In this document: piece after piece, positions 1 to 15,150 of the stretch | Numbering within the stretch: the stretch's first letter is position 1 | How the letters are laid out: the number at the start of each line of letters is the position of its first letter | NCBI GenBank assembly: GCA_029531795.1 | Contig: JAPEIS010000017.1 | Coordinates: forward strand, 434,001 to 498,000 | Length of the DNA: 64,000 nt | DNA from: Sclerotinia nivalis | Taxonomy: Eukaryota > Ascomycota > Leotiomycetes > Helotiales > Sclerotiniaceae | Reading direction: 5' to 3' | The notes under the pieces: generated by a model | The model's database searches: none | Told to the model about the DNA's origin: nothing | What the model saw: the letters and a program-made list of their open reading frames with translations, nothing else | Made by a program: the position numbers and the translations under genes

Positions 1-3000
1 TCTACCCAAAGTCGACATAGTAATACAACGTCGCGCTCCGATCAAAACCCCTCCCGACCTGGAACCAGAGGTACAAGTAAGACGAGAAACACGGACAGTG
101 AACATGGAGGAAGCGATTCGGGTACTCTTCACGATGATGATTCCGACCAAGGCAGCATTAAGAGCGCACACACTAGTTCCAGCGGCATGCCAGTCATCGC
201 GCGCATTTCGTCCCACGGTCTGAGAGAAGAGAGGGCCTTCCATATATGTCAAAATGTAATAAGGTCAGTGGATCCAGACGGCAATCACATTATAAAGCCA
301 GTGGATCTGGTGAGATTGCCGACTCAACAAGGCGATAAAGGTTTTAATGTGGTTTGCATTTTCGAGCACCCGGGTAACAACTACTTGCAAAAAATGGTGG
401 ATTACGGGCCCGCTTGGTACAAGGGAAGGAAGGTTGGGGATAGGCATGAGGCATTTCGGGATGATTCATTCTCGCCGGGTGATGTGGTACCGTTGCAAAC
501 GTTTTTGGACTTTGCAGTGGGAGCCACGGAGTGCTTGGAAATTCTTCACCATGGTCAGAGGCCTCTTGTACATGGAGAAATAAGGGGAGATGCGTTTCAT
601 ATGAATGTGGAAACAGGTCGAGTCAAGTTAATCAATTTTGGATCAGGCTTGCGAACTTTCGAACATGGCCTCACAAGTACGGGATGGTCTACGTTAACGA
701 AAGAGTTGGGCGCGAAGAACAAACTTACATTCATGTCACCAGAACAGACCGGCCGCATGCCTGCTGAACCTGATAGTCGCACGGATATTTACTCCCTTGG
801 AATATTGTTTTGGACTATGCTCACCCAACAGGCTGCTTTCGAAGGGGAAACTCCGATGGATATTATACAAGCTGTTCTAGGCCGACGCCTTCCGTTGGTC
901 TCTAGTGTCAGACTAGATATTCCCGACGTCATTAGCAAAATCATCCAGAAAATGACAGCCAAAAACATTAGTGAAAGATATCACAGTGTCAGTGGCTTGC
1001 GATACGACCTTGTGGAAGTACGGAGGCTCCTAGGAGCAGGAGACTCGATTGCCTTGAAAGAGTGGCGTATTGCCACGAAAGACGTTTCTTCATTTTTCAT
1101 ACTCCCATCTATTATGATTGGAAGATCGAGCGAGCATGATGAAGTAGTCAAAATTATCGACAAAGTTTCTAGACGTCATATCACGTCGCAGAGACAGGAT
1201 CAAAGCAGCTTATCTTCTGGCTCCAGCTTATCTGATGGACGCCTGGACGCCTTCGACGCGGTTATAGGCGGTGGAGACTTCTCCAGTGAAGAGAACACAA
1301 GTTCTGCCGAGGGGAGATCAAATTCGTTTAGTACTACCAATATGCTATTCCCGTCGAATTACAGAACCCACAGAAGTAATTCGAGTCAACTTCGATCTCC
1401 GGGAAATTCTCAAGATAATTTTATGGACGAATCTAATCGTTCAAATACAAGTGTCAAGCCTTGGGAGAAGAACAGCTCATTAGTGTCTTTGGATTCAAAA
1501 AGTCCTACAGACAGTATCAATGGCGAAAGCCCAGCTAAATTGGTGTCTGATGGAGTTGGAAGCCTGACCAGTATCCGGAACGCCAACAAATTTCGACGAA
1601 AAGGTAGATGCGAGGTCATAAGCATAGCAGGAGCAGCTGGGCTGGGAAAGAGTTGCCTTGTGCAATCAGTTCATATCGAGGCAAGGCGACGAGGATATTT
1701 TGCGAGCTCAAAATTTGATTCGGCCAAGCGAACACCCTTCGGGCCCGTGCTTAAACTATTATCAAGTCTTTTTAAGCAAGTCTTCTCCGAGAGTGACACT
1801 GATACCCCGTTTCATTCGATTCTGAAACAGTACGTTAGGCCTGCGTGGCCACTACTCCACAAAGTGTTAGGATTACCTGAATTTTTGATCGGTCCCATAT
1901 CGACCGCCGATTCGTCTTCTGGGCAATTATCTCAAGGGTACAACAAAAGCCTGAGGGCAGAATTCAAACGCCGTGACTCTTCACCTTCAAGCCAAGGTAG
2001 TCTTTACAATCTTACGCTTGGCTCCCAAAGTTCCCAGGATTTCCTTCGAGCAGGCTCCTCAACGAAATCCGTACGGCTGATGAACACATTCCTGGATGTC
2101 CTTCGAGTTTTCGCGCAACACAAATTCATATGCTTTTGCCTAGATGATCTGCAGTTTGCGGACGACGAATCCTTAGACTTGATAACCCAAATTATATCGG
2201 CACGAATGAAAATGGTCATTATTGTAACTTATCGTCCCGAAGGAACTCTACCTGAGAGAATCAAGGGGATATTAGACCCTCCGGGCGTTGAGGGTATCAG
2301 TTTGCATGCCCGCACTTCTGGAAAACGGAACTCACTAACTTCGTCTAGGACATGTTAAGCACAATGGCGTTGGAATCACTCGAATTGTGCTCAAGCCGTT
2401 AAATGAAGACGATATTTTAGAGTATATTTCTGCCACTCTTTGCCGGCCCAAGAATGAGATAATTCCCTTGTGCGCAGTGATACAATCGAAGACGGCTGGC
2501 AATCCCTTCTATATTCGCGAGATGTTAGATAGTTGCCACAGGAAACAATGTATATGGTATGACTACAAGGATAATCTTTGGAAATACGATCTCGACAGGA
2601 TATTTAAGAACTTCGAAACCAAGAATTACAATGAGGTACTGAACACCGAGTTCGTCACAAGCCGTTTGAATGAATTACCTCCAGCTTCCAGGTCCATTCT
2701 TGCCTGGGCTTCCCTCGTGGGGACGGCGTTTTCATTTGAACTAATTCAAAGACTTATGAGTGGCGAGTTTGATTCTGAGGATAACATGATTGGATGTGTT
2801 CCAGATCGGCACTATTGTTTGTCACATACTCAACAGGACGCTATTGGTGGGCTTCAAGCTGCTATTCAAGCTTATATAATTGTCGCAACGCAGGACGATG
2901 ATCGATTCCGTTTTGCACATGATCGCTACATCCAAGCTGCGTCGTCATTAAGGGAGTGCAATGGCCCCAAGATGCACTTCATCATCGCACAGACGCTTAT

Positions 3001-6000
3001 GAAATACTACAGTGCTGATGAGCGATCTCGAGATGTGACGGCATCACACATTTGTGAATGTGTTGATGTTATTGTTGAAAAAGTAGTACACAGACATTCA
3101 TTCAGGAAATTGCTCTTCGAATGCGCCACGGCCGCTGCTGAGAGTGGGGCTAGACCGACTGCTGCTAGATTTTATGCTGTATGCTTCCGGTTATTGCAGA
3201 AAGATCCATGGAATAACGACGAACTAGACTGCTATTATGACGAGACACTTCAACTCTACACTCGAGCTGCCGAATGTTATCTCTATATGGGACATTATCA
3301 GGAAACAAAACGAGTATTGGCAATCATCTTCGAAAATGCACAAACTCCGGTGGATAAATCTCCAGCTTGGGTGCTTCAAAGTCGTACCTTTTCACAAGAA
3401 GGCGATTCATTCAGTGCGTTTGAGGCATTGAAACAATGTTTGGCAGCCTTAAATATTGAGGTTGACGAAAAACCCAGTTTCGAGAAGTGTGACCTCGAAT
3501 TTAAACGTCTCTCCTCGGAAATTCGATTGATCGACAAGAAACTGGTTATTGATAAGCCAATGATGAAAGATTCTAATCTTGCTGCTGTTGGCGCGGTCTT
3601 GGTGGAAACCATCAGTGCTGCTTTTTGGTCTGATACTTTGACATTCTACCAAATGACAATTGTCATGATTCAGACTCATCTAAAGCGGGGCAGTTTTCCT
3701 CAAGCCGGAATGGCTTTTCTTCACCTGGCCACTATTGCAATTACGAGATTTAATATGATTAAATTTGCAAGTGACATGGGCAATGTCTCACTAGCCCTCA
3801 TGGACAGATGGCGTGACATCTACACGTTAGGTCGGGGTGGAACCATTTATTCTCTTTTCGTTGGGCATATCCATTGGCCACTCTCCCAATCAGCCGGCCA
3901 ATTGGAAAGTGCACTCGAGTATACCATCCAGGCTGGTGACAGGATATCGACGATTCTTAATTTCGGTTTTGTCGGCACACTAAAGTTCTTTGCCTCAGAG
4001 AACCTGGCAGATCTTGAATCTTTCTGTACTTATGGTTGTGAAGAAGTGCCTGATTGGCAGATGGACAGTAGAGGAGGAACGATGCTTATTGTTCTTCGAC
4101 AAGTATGCAGAGCGCTGCAAGGCAAGACGATAACTAATTCTCCGACGGAGTGCCTGAATGATGCATCGCATAACTCCTTATTGTACAAAGCATGGCTGAG
4201 AGATAGCATAACCAATAGTGATCGGTCGATCATGATTTATGAAGGACTTGAGGTTGTGCCACTCTTTCTCTACGGGCACTATCAAGCAGCCATCACCTTA
4301 GGTGAGAACTTTTTGAAGCAAGTAGATTCGCTATGGTCAATCAGAAACACCCGCTTTTTGATGTTCTTTCACGGCCTCTCCTTGGCTGCATCTTTATGGG
4401 TCAAAAAACAGGATCCTGTTCGATCGGCGACCAAAGGCTTCAACGGCAACAGTGAATCGGAGCTCGGCGATGCATTGGACGACACCAAGGAAAAAGTTTC
4501 ATACTTCAAGAAAAAGATTGAGGATTGGCAAGTCGTTTCAGATGTCAATTATTTGGCTTGGTCAAAATTACTTGCCGCTCAGGTATCTGAGATGGAGAAC
4601 GATCATGGAGGGGCACTGAGGCATTACGAAGAAGCTTTGGACCATGCTTCTTCACATGGCTTTGTCTTCGAAGAAGCTCTGGGCAATTTTCTCCTTGCAG
4701 GATTTCTCTTACGCGCCGGTTCTCGAAGACCAGCAAAGGCTGCATTAGTAGAAACAATTATGCTTTGGAGGCAGATTGGAGCAGTAGGCATTGCTCGACA
4801 TATTGAGATGGAACACAGTCTTCTACTACAAGGACCCACTCGCAATCTTCGGTATTCCGAAGCTAGCACGCAAACAGATTTCGCTGGCGACTCTGCATCT
4901 GCACCATATCATACACTCGAGGGAGATGAGAATGACGAGCAACAACGAGCTCATGCCAACGTTGCCGAGACGAAAGGCGATAGAATTGGTGCCTGGCAAG
5001 GAGGCTCAGCAAGACCTGATGCAGGATCTGGGCTTCCAGCTCTAGATATGCTAGACTTAACATCTATTCTTGAAAGCTCGCAAGTCATCTCCAGTGTGCT
5101 TCAGGTTGATGAATTGCTTAAAACAATGTGCGAAATCATTTTGCAGAATTGTGGAGGCTTGGCATCACTTGCTGCAATCGTCGTCGAAGAAGATGATCCT
5201 GTTGGTTGGAGCATAGCCGCTAGTGGCAACCCAGAGAAAGGTGCTGTGGCTCACATACCCGGGCTGCCATTGAATGAAACGGCATTGGTTGCTGAAGGTG
5301 TCATTCTTTATTGCACTCGATTTCGCGAAACTGTCTTCCTACCTGATCTCATCAATGATGAAAGATTTAGTAACGTCAGTCCTGCTTGGTCTGCCCGGAA
5401 TCCTTTGGGAAAATCGGTTATTGCCATTCCAATCTGTCATGGAATCAAACCATTGCTTGGTGTTCTTTACTTGGAAGGCCAACCAAATGCTTTTACAGAT
5501 AGGAATCTTACGGTCCTCCAATTACTTGTCAACCAAATTGGCATTAGTTATTCAAATGCTTTGACCTTGAAAGAAGTAGAGAAAGTTTCGGCTTTCAATA
5601 ATTCTATGGTTGATGTGCAGAGGAGAGCTTTGGCTAAAGCGTTGGAGGCCGAGACGAACGCCAACGAGGCAAAAAAGGAGGCACTTCTCAATGTTAAATT
5701 AGCAGAGGAAGCCGCTAAAGCTAAATCTATCTTTCTCGCCAACGTATCACATGAACTGCGTACTCCTCTGAACGGGGTTATAGGTAATTCGGAACTCCTT
5801 CGAGATAGCGACCTGCGTAAGGAGCAAGCTGAGATGGCTGACTCGATCCGTGTCTCTGCCGATCTATTACTCACTGTCATTAACGATATTCTTGATTTCT
5901 CTAAGATGGAAGCTGATAAGATGAAGCTCTTCATTGTAGCATTCAATGCTGACGAGATGATACGAGAAGTTGTCCGATCCGTTTCCTACAGTAACAGAGA

Positions 6001-7405
6001 CAAAAGGAGCTCTCGGAATGTGGAAATCATTCAAGACATCAATCTTCCACAATATCTGATTTATGGAGATCCGGTTAGACTCCATCAAGTTCTTGGCAAT
6101 CTCATCGGAAATAGTTTAAAGTTCACCGAGAATGGATCTATTACGGTCGGTGCTAAAACTGATTGGGAAACCAAAGATGCTGTCAAGTTGACATTTTGGG
6201 TCAAAGATACTGGAATTGGCATACCAAGACAACAGCTCCTCAAACTATTTAAACCCTTCTCTCAAGCAGACAATTCCACAGCTCGTCGTTACGGTGGATC
6301 TGGTCTCGGTCTTAGTATTTGTAAGTCACTCATACAATCGATGATGGGTGGGCAAATAGAACTTGAGAGTGTCGAAAATCAAGGCACAATTGTTTGGTTC
6401 TGTGTAACTTTCAACAAGGCCAACCCAGAAGTTTCTGCTGGGGACAGTCAAAAGGAACCTCCTCGCGAAGTTGTACATAGACCCGTAAAGGTCCCAGGAA
6501 CACAGCCACCTACTACTGAGTTCAATGATTTCTCACATGTCAGTCGAGAGAATTTGCGAATTTGTATTGCTGAGGATAACCCCATCAATCAAAAAATTGC
6601 GATTCAATTCATGCAAAAGTTAGGGTTCAACATTATTGATGCTTATGACAATGGGTTAGCGGCTGTGGAAGGTGTGAGACAAAAAGCTCGAGAAGGAACT
6701 CCATATCATATTATACTCATGGATGTACAAATGCCTGTTCTTGATGGATATGAAGCGACTAAATTGTTACGCAAAGATCCAAATGATGCTGTAAGAGGTA
6801 TTCTTGTCATTGCTATGACGGCATCGGCTATTCAAGGGGATCGAGAAAAGTGCTTGGCTTCTGGTATGAATGATTATTTGGCCAAACCAGTTCGCTCGGG
6901 TATTCTGAAGAAGAAATTGGATCAGTATCTTCAGCAGGTAAATTTCACAAAAGATATGAAGAAAAATGCTAATATTTCACAGTCCCCTCTTTCCCTTCCA
7001 AATCTCAATGCAGATGCTAAGAAAGTGGCAAGAGATGTCCTTCAGGGAGCAAAAGATGATAAGAATTTAAATGGAGCAAATGCTCCTGCACTTCCAGCTG
7101 CAAAAGATGCTCTTATAGATTCTAATGAACGAAGTCCTGCATCCTCACCTTCAAATCAAACACCATCAGTACTGCACATTTCTGGAACTGCTACACCTAC
7201 ACCACTTCATCCTTATGGAAGCGTCAAAAATGAACCTCATCGTTTATCAGTTTCTCAAATAGATTTGGAAGACTTTGATAAGACACCCACTGGGGAAGGA
7301 CATCAGTTGCCTGATGGAATTTCGGGGGTACATGAGGTGAATGGAACTGGGGGGTCTGCTAGGGCAAGCGAAGAATTATCGCCTAAGAGTATACCAAGGG
7401 CATGA
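1..7405 (+). CDS. Group X-type hybrid histidine kinase (5' end outside window)
   Basis: Two exons, 1-2293 and 2349-7405, joined across a 55-bp intron (2294-2348; donor GTATCA, acceptor TCTAG). The splice restores frame; without it two ORFs in different frames would be called. The frame is open from base 1, so the true start lies upstream; 2449 residues are visible. Domain order in window numbering: protein-kinase-like fold (about 63-345), AAA/predicted-ATPase module with P-loop GAAGLGKS (about 544), long helical TPR-like region, GAF (about 1665-1840), HisKA H-box SHELRTP (about 1898), HATPase with DTGIGIP and GGSGLGLSI, and a receiver domain with phospho-Asp in MDVQMP (about 2222) and Lys in YLAKPV. 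This order matches the Chk1/Mak2/Mak3-type group X kinases of fungal two-component stress signalling, which feed a phosphotransfer protein. The kinase-like domain has HGEIRGD and NFG where HRD and DFG are expected, so it is probably a pseudokinase. Confidence 0.93.
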
Positions 7406-7730
7406 AAGATTTTGATGTGAGAACTGAGTTTTTATATTGGCGTCAATGGAGTGAAGGTTAATGATATATATGGGTCTATGTATTATATTAAAGATCAATT
7501 CAACACGCATTCAAATTAGGTTCAAGGAAGGGGAAATATACCAAAGTTGATAGGGATTGGAGGCTTGGTCGAAGTTGGTGGGGGAAGGATATACAGATGT
7601 TGGATGATGAATGATGGATGACGGATGTTTATATGAAAGAGTGAAAGAGACTATTTTTGTATAAAGCGAGGACATGGCAGAAGGTGTGATTAGATATTCT
7701 TTTTACGATGCATATTATTCGGTCTTGAAT

Positions 7731-7755
7731 CTATCTATCTATCTATCTATCTATC
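7731..7755. repeat. (CTAT)n microsatellite
   Basis: About six perfect tandem CTAT units in the 3' spacer of the histidine kinase gene. Confidence 0.95.
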
Positions 7756-7814
7756 AGAATTTGCCACGTGTAGCGATGATGTTTTTGGGTGTTGCGAAGT
7801 TAGTGTGGAGATGG

Positions 7815-7862
7815 GTGGGGAGGGAAGGGAAGGGAGGGAAGGGAAGGGAGGGAAGGGAGGGA
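7815..7862. repeat. GGGAA/GGGAGG purine-rich tandem repeat
   Basis: G-rich purine tract of irregular GGGAA and GGGA units, all purine on the + strand. It has enough G-runs to form a G-quadruplex in principle, but nothing shows that it does. Confidence 0.85.
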
Positions 7863-7880
7863 ATCTTGAGATTGAAATTC

Positions 7881-7917
7881 GAATATGAATATGAATATGA
7901 ATATGAATATGAATATG
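7881..7917. repeat. (GAATAT)n hexanucleotide repeat
   Basis: Six perfect GAATAT units. In frame they would read as alternating Glu-Tyr, which explains the spurious ORF covering them. Confidence 0.95.
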
Positions 7918-8079
7918 CTGCTACTGCTACTACTGCTAACGGAGAAAAAGGAGTGACACAATTGCCGTAAAGAGCCGAGCCGAGAAATCAGGGTTCAATT
8001 ATCCTTAGAATCTATAACTGGCGATCGAAAGCGATGGCCCCAAAGGGCTTATATATACTAGCTATAGGTACGTGATCGA

Positions 8080-8107
8080 CCTCGAGCGCTGGCCTGGCCG
8101 CTCGAGG
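8080..8107. repeat. GC-rich palindrome
   Basis: Perfect 9-bp arms CCTCGAGCG and CGCTCGAGG around a 10-bp GC-rich loop. The arms extend imperfectly outwards through GATC-containing flanks. It lies in otherwise AT-rich DNA downstream of the transporter gene. Confidence 0.7.
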
Positions 8108-8757
8108 CCCGATCGGGGTGATCGGCTTACATAATCCTTCGAACCGTGACACAACTTCCGTGGTATTCGTAAACCCTCACCCCGCACTTATACAATCACC
8201 AATGCGGAAAGTCGAGAAAAATGAAATGAATATAATTATATATGATTTTATTTTCTATAGTAATCTATCATAACACCAGTCATCTCATTACATATCACTG
8301 GCCCCAAGATCTTACACCTTCCCTTATTTATACACATATACATACATACATCCCATCCATCAATCCATCCATATTCATCTACTTTCATATCAAATATGGT
8401 ATTTGCGGGCGCTTTGAAAAAAAAAAGAGGAAAAAAAAGTCCTCATCTAAAGATTGCAAAGCAGTAAAGTCATTTTGAAATGTAAATGTGCCAATGTCAG
8501 ACAAGATCGAGCTAACTTAGCTACTTGTATGGCGCCGTGCACTGAATATGAAATGACCTGAGAGCACAACATGCATCTAAAGGCGCAGCCGATGGTAATA
8601 TGTACTTTTTAAAGACATCTCAAGGTTCAATTGATCCAACCCATTGAACCATATATGATATATGGATTACAATAGAATGTTATACCCCAAACTTCTCTTA
8701 TTCATTATCGAAGCGAAAAGAAGGGTGCTTCAATAATGTATCATACAAGAAAACACT

Positions 8758-10186
8758 TTATGAGCTTCCAACGGCATTTTTGGCTGCGTTGATATATTCG
8801 CTTGCGTGAATGTCATATGAAGGTGCGAATCCACCGAGGAGGGAGAAGATGGTTGAGACAATAAGACCAAGGACGATAACTTTGCGAAGGATTGGTCGAC
8901 GGGAACCGAAATCTGCCCATTGACGTCCACCTTCAGCAAGATAACCCTTAATCTTTTCAGCTCCAAGCTTGAACCAAACCATTCCACCCAAAGCAATAGC
9001 GTAACCGAAGCATTGAAGAGGAGTGATGAAAGTTCCCCAGATGATGATGGAAAGGCAGACGAGAAGAATATCCTTCAAAACACCGCAGAGGGTGAAGATG
9101 AGAACGGAGGTTTTACCGATCTAAAGAGATATTGTTAGTTATGGATTTTAAATTTGCCATTGAATTTAGCTTACCAAAAATACAACGGAAACGTTTAACA
9201 TGAATGCGCACATGGCATTTGCCAAAAGAGTCCAGAAACCAACATTGTAGAAATCGCCCATGGTCATGGTTGGAATTTCCCAGAAAAGTGCGATAACAAA
9301 GTTCATAATGGCACAAACTGGGGCGAAATAGTAAAGAGATACCAGTGGATCCATCTTGAATTCAGCAGAGCTGAGAAGTCTTTGAACCATGACAATTCGA
9401 ATGGCTTCGAAAATGATACCACCAATTTGGAATAGAACACCGATGACAACAAAGTCAATTTCTCCAATGGATGCGATAACGACACCGATGACAATGAAGG
9501 AGACGTTGAAGAGGGTTTTCATGTTGGGCTCGGCAACTCCAAGGGCCCAACTGGTGAGCAAGACTGCGACAGGAGTAGTAGCCTGCAATCAAGGGTTAGC
9601 ATTCTGCAGCAGAATCTCTAACTTTCGAACGTACCTTAAGCATCTGAATGAAAGAAACACTAAGATATAGATATGTCAAGTTTCCGCAGATCAAACTCAA
9701 ACTGAAGAAGATTCCAATTGGCACAATAGCTCTCAAGTATACACGACCCGTCATCTTAACCGTCTTTCGTCCATCGAGGAGATTGGTCGTTCGTGCAAGA
9801 ATTTGAGTCATCAAAGTCGCAAATCCAAGATGCCATGATGTGAGGAAGATTGGGAAGTCTGCAGAGCTGTTAATTGAGTGTCGCAAGTAGGAATGATGAA
9901 TCGCAGGAGGCGACCAAGGAGAACGTACGGAATCCGACTGTCGACAAGATCCATTTGTTGAATAGAATCACACTGGAACTGAAGAAAATCCATGTCCTTT
10001 GAGAAGGTCAGCAAGATGTTGTTTCAAATTGATGATTGTATGTTTAACTAACATAACATAAAATGCTGGGTGTACAGCTGCCTTTGGAGGCTCTGATTTC
10101 TCGGCGGCAGGGTTAACTATAGGAAGGACAGGAGAATCTGCCGATCTGGAGACCTCTCCAGAAACTCGAACTTTTTCTTCCGTCAT
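8758..10186 (-). CDS. Triose-phosphate/nucleotide-sugar-type transporter (DMT superfamily)
   Basis: Five exons on the minus strand: 10053-10186, 9929-9996, 9635-9858, 9175-9582 and 8758-9120. Introns are 54-70 bp with GT-AG ends, phases agree throughout, and the product is 398 aa. The spliced N-terminus reads HPAFYVMTWIFFSSSVILFN then KWIL, followed by FPIFLTSWHLGFATLMTQ, typical of the TPT/DUF250 family. There are about ten hydrophobic segments after a short hydrophilic leader of about 38 residues. Family members exchange phosphorylated sugars or nucleotide sugars across ER, Golgi or other internal membranes; the substrate cannot be read from sequence. The first small exons are short, so an ORF-only view misses the first membrane helix. 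Start chosen: the ATG at 10186, the first in frame and followed by a normal leader. Confidence 0.9.
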
Positions 10187-10494
10187 GATTGTGATTTATT
10201 TGTTTGTTGAAGAATTGGTGAGATGATTCTTCAAAGTTGTTGGAGATGGAAAGGTAATAGATGATTTTTTGGTACCGATTAAAGATTCACAATCTAAAGG
10301 AGTAGAGCACAGTACGTGTTGTACGCGTTTTCCCTGTGTGCTTGGCACTAGATAACGATCGGAAAGGTCAAAAATCCAAAATCCTAATGGAGAACGACTG
10401 TGGAGAATTATGTTACTGTGATGCGACCGACTTTTGTTGCAGGAAGAAATGGAAGATTTGAAATTTTGGTGTATCTACCACACAAATAGAAAAA

Positions 10495-10540
10495 ATGAAG
10501 AAATGGATGAAGAAATGGATGAAGAAATGAATGAAGAAAA
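10495..10540. repeat. AAATGGATGAAG-type tandem repeat
   Basis: Imperfect tandem copies of a 12-bp unit upstream of the transporter start, followed at about 10590-10618 by GGAGA repeats. Confidence 0.85.
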
Positions 10541-10629
10541 TGAAGGAGTAGGTAATCTTGGGGATGAGAGAAGATGGAAAGAAATGATAGAGAGGAGAGG
10601 AGAGGAGAGGAGAGGAGAAAAGAAGGTTG

Positions 10630-10713
10630 GAATTGAGAAGAAAGTAATCTTTTTGATAAATTATTGAATTTGAATTGAGAAGAAAGTAATCTTTTTGATA
10701 AATTATTGAATTT
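10630..10713. repeat. Perfect tandem duplication of a 42-bp unit
   Basis: Two adjacent identical copies (10630-10671 and 10672-10713), beginning GAATTGAGAAG and ending TTGAATTT, upstream of the transporter gene. Identity of the copies implies a recent duplication. Confidence 0.93.
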
Positions 10714-11076
10714 GAATTTTGGGTGTTGAGTTCTCGAACTCATTAGATACTGACTGGGCTAGAGAGGTTACAGGTACAGGTCCTAGGCTAGGTAGGTGCT
10801 CTAAGTTGGAGTACTGTACTCCATTAAAAATGAACAGCAAGGTTTAAAAGCGGGTGGATATTCACTTTGCCCAGCTAAAAGAATATTAACTGTAGGACAT
10901 TTTCATTTTTACATTCACTACCATCATTCAATCTATTCAATCTATTTAATCAATTTTGAAGTTTATAATTCGAAGCTTATTTATTAATTTGAAGCCATAT
11001 CGGTAAACTTCTCGAAGAATCTAACAGCAATAGGAATAAAGGTCCCGACAAAGAGTTTCTGTAGTTCATATGTATA

Positions 11077-11120
11077 GAACTCAAGAACTCAAGAACTCAA
11101 GAACTCAAGATCTCAAGATC
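11077..11120. repeat. CTCAAGAA tandem repeat
   Basis: Four to five units of an 8-9-bp motif (GAACTCAA) that grade into GATCTCAA in the shared promoter region. Confidence 0.9.
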
Positions 11121-12550
11121 CCCCGTCCGAAAAGGGGCCGGCAAACGCGCAATCATCGTTTTGATCTTCCCCCCTTTTTCCCCTTCGCGGCAATAGCTGG
11201 ACAGGGTTTTGGAAATGATCATTTTCGGATCCTGTGTGCCAAATTAAGTAACAACCCGGTACTCTTGATCTTAGGTCTTAATCGACCAACTACATCTTGA
11301 ATATCGAATCATGAAACTCGAGAAAGGAAATTCTCATCGCATCATTTTGCTACACAGCTAACTATAAGCCTTCGGATCATCAAAGACAACTTGTTGGAGG
11401 TTGAATCTTTGGTAGCAGATCTACAATCTTTTGAATCTAAATTTTACTTAATCTCAGCCTCGTCACCTAGGGACTACCCGTTTGTTGTAAGGTTCTTGGC
11501 GCCACCTCCTGAATGTTAAATGTTTTCTTTCCCTCCCCTTGCTCACCCTGGTCTATCAAAAGTTATCCTTAACGATCTGTCAATTGCATCATCATCATCA
11601 TTGGTCGGTCCCCTTACCCCTTACCCATTGCCGATAAATCCCATATCTAAATTTAATTAACTGGCCCCATATTGACGTTCTCCAGAGGGGTAACGAAAGA
11701 AGAAGGCACAAAGCTCAAAGCTCGACGTTGTAAATTGGCTACTGTATGCTAAATTGATTGATTTACTTGAGAGATTAGTAGAATATGCTGATCCGTTTCA
11801 TATATTTCTCTGTCGACGTCAATCCTGGTGTATGACGGATTAAATGTGGATTTCACGGATAGACACCGCAGAATGGGTCGGTCTGGTTATATACTACCGT
11901 AACTTTAACATGTTGTGGAGAAAGTTCAATTTGTCTCAGAGATGAGATCGGGAAACTTAAAAAAAGTTAACTGATACCTTAGATTACCAAGACCGCGAAT
12001 CTCTCAGGATTATATAGTACCTGCAACCGATTTTCATCTATACCAGACTTTATACTTTTTATATCTGTCGTGATGTTTGGAGATCGACAGTTTATCCATG
12101 TTGATATTCATTTGATGAAGCCTCACTCGGGTAGTCTTCCAGAAGATTGCAGTTTGTAGAACTGCACAAGGCAACCAAGGTAACCATGGAATTTGCTTAT
12201 TACAAGGTGGTCGGTACCATGCATGATGCTTCCCGAAGGCTTTTTGCATTGCGGTAAATAAACGGTAAAGGTGTAGGTAGACTGGAATAACTTGAGAATC
12301 TATTCTTGTCGATCAAGGGAAGGGACAGATTGGAGTAGTAGGTAGACTTTGTAGATATATATATCAATGCTCAATGCGGGTGGTATGTACTTGGTAAAAC
12401 ACCCAAGGTCGTGCAAAAAAGTAGGTTAGCCTATCATCAGGGAATGGTCAAGTCAAAAATCATAAGCTAACTGACTGGCTTGGAATCTAGGGATAGATTA
12501 AAGGGAGGGAACGTTTTGAATTGATATTCGCGGCCGATCAGCTATTTCGT

Positions 12551-12577
12551 TGTTTGATTGTTTGATTGTTTGATTGT
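12551..12577. repeat. (TTTGATTG)n tandem repeat
   Basis: Three perfect 8-bp units about 0.5 kb upstream of the UDP-galactopyranose mutase start. Confidence 0.92.
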
Positions 12578-13010
12578 AGATGGAATTTTATATTCTTTTA
12601 ATATCTTGTCCCAAACTTCGAGAATGAATCTTTCTCGAGGTTTTTATGCCGGGACTGAACCAATCGATAAGCGTTCATAACCCATGTTTCTTCTCTTATC
12701 CACATCTGGTTGTAGCGTCTTCCATTATCCGTCTACCGGAAATTCTAGATGTCATTCACAACATGAGAGGACGGGAACATCTCATCCTGGTCAAAAATTA
12801 ATTTGACTGAGAAAGTCGAATTAACCCCCTTATACTTTAATCCTGGTCAGGTACGTAGGCTCGTTTACCCTCATTTTCCCTCATTTCAACTACATACCCA
12901 CCGAGATTCCCCAATCAGTGTCCCATTTATTTCCAGTGCTGTCAATAATATTGCTGGCAGAACGACCGTCAGGGAAAGATACATCTAGCCACCTTTACTT
13001 CACAATCTAA

Positions 13011-15150
<2,140 letters not shown>

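Larger units (their letters stand above)
7406..8757. other. Intergenic spacer between convergent genes
   Basis: Separates the histidine kinase from the transporter, which converge on it, so it should hold both 3' ends. It contains three microsatellites, a GC-rich palindrome near 8080-8107 and AT-rich sequence. The short ORFs at 7674-7970 and 8242-8478 are translations of simple repeats and show no homology I recognise. Confidence 0.6.

Noticed and set aside
2294..2387. Apparent frameshift or two separate genes in the histidine kinase
   Set aside because: A 55-bp GT-AG intron with a branch-like CACTAAC restores one frame, and the domain order continues.
7674..7970. 98-aa ORF with Glu-Tyr repeats
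   Set aside because: It is a translation of the GAATAT and GGGAA microsatellites with no other coding evidence.
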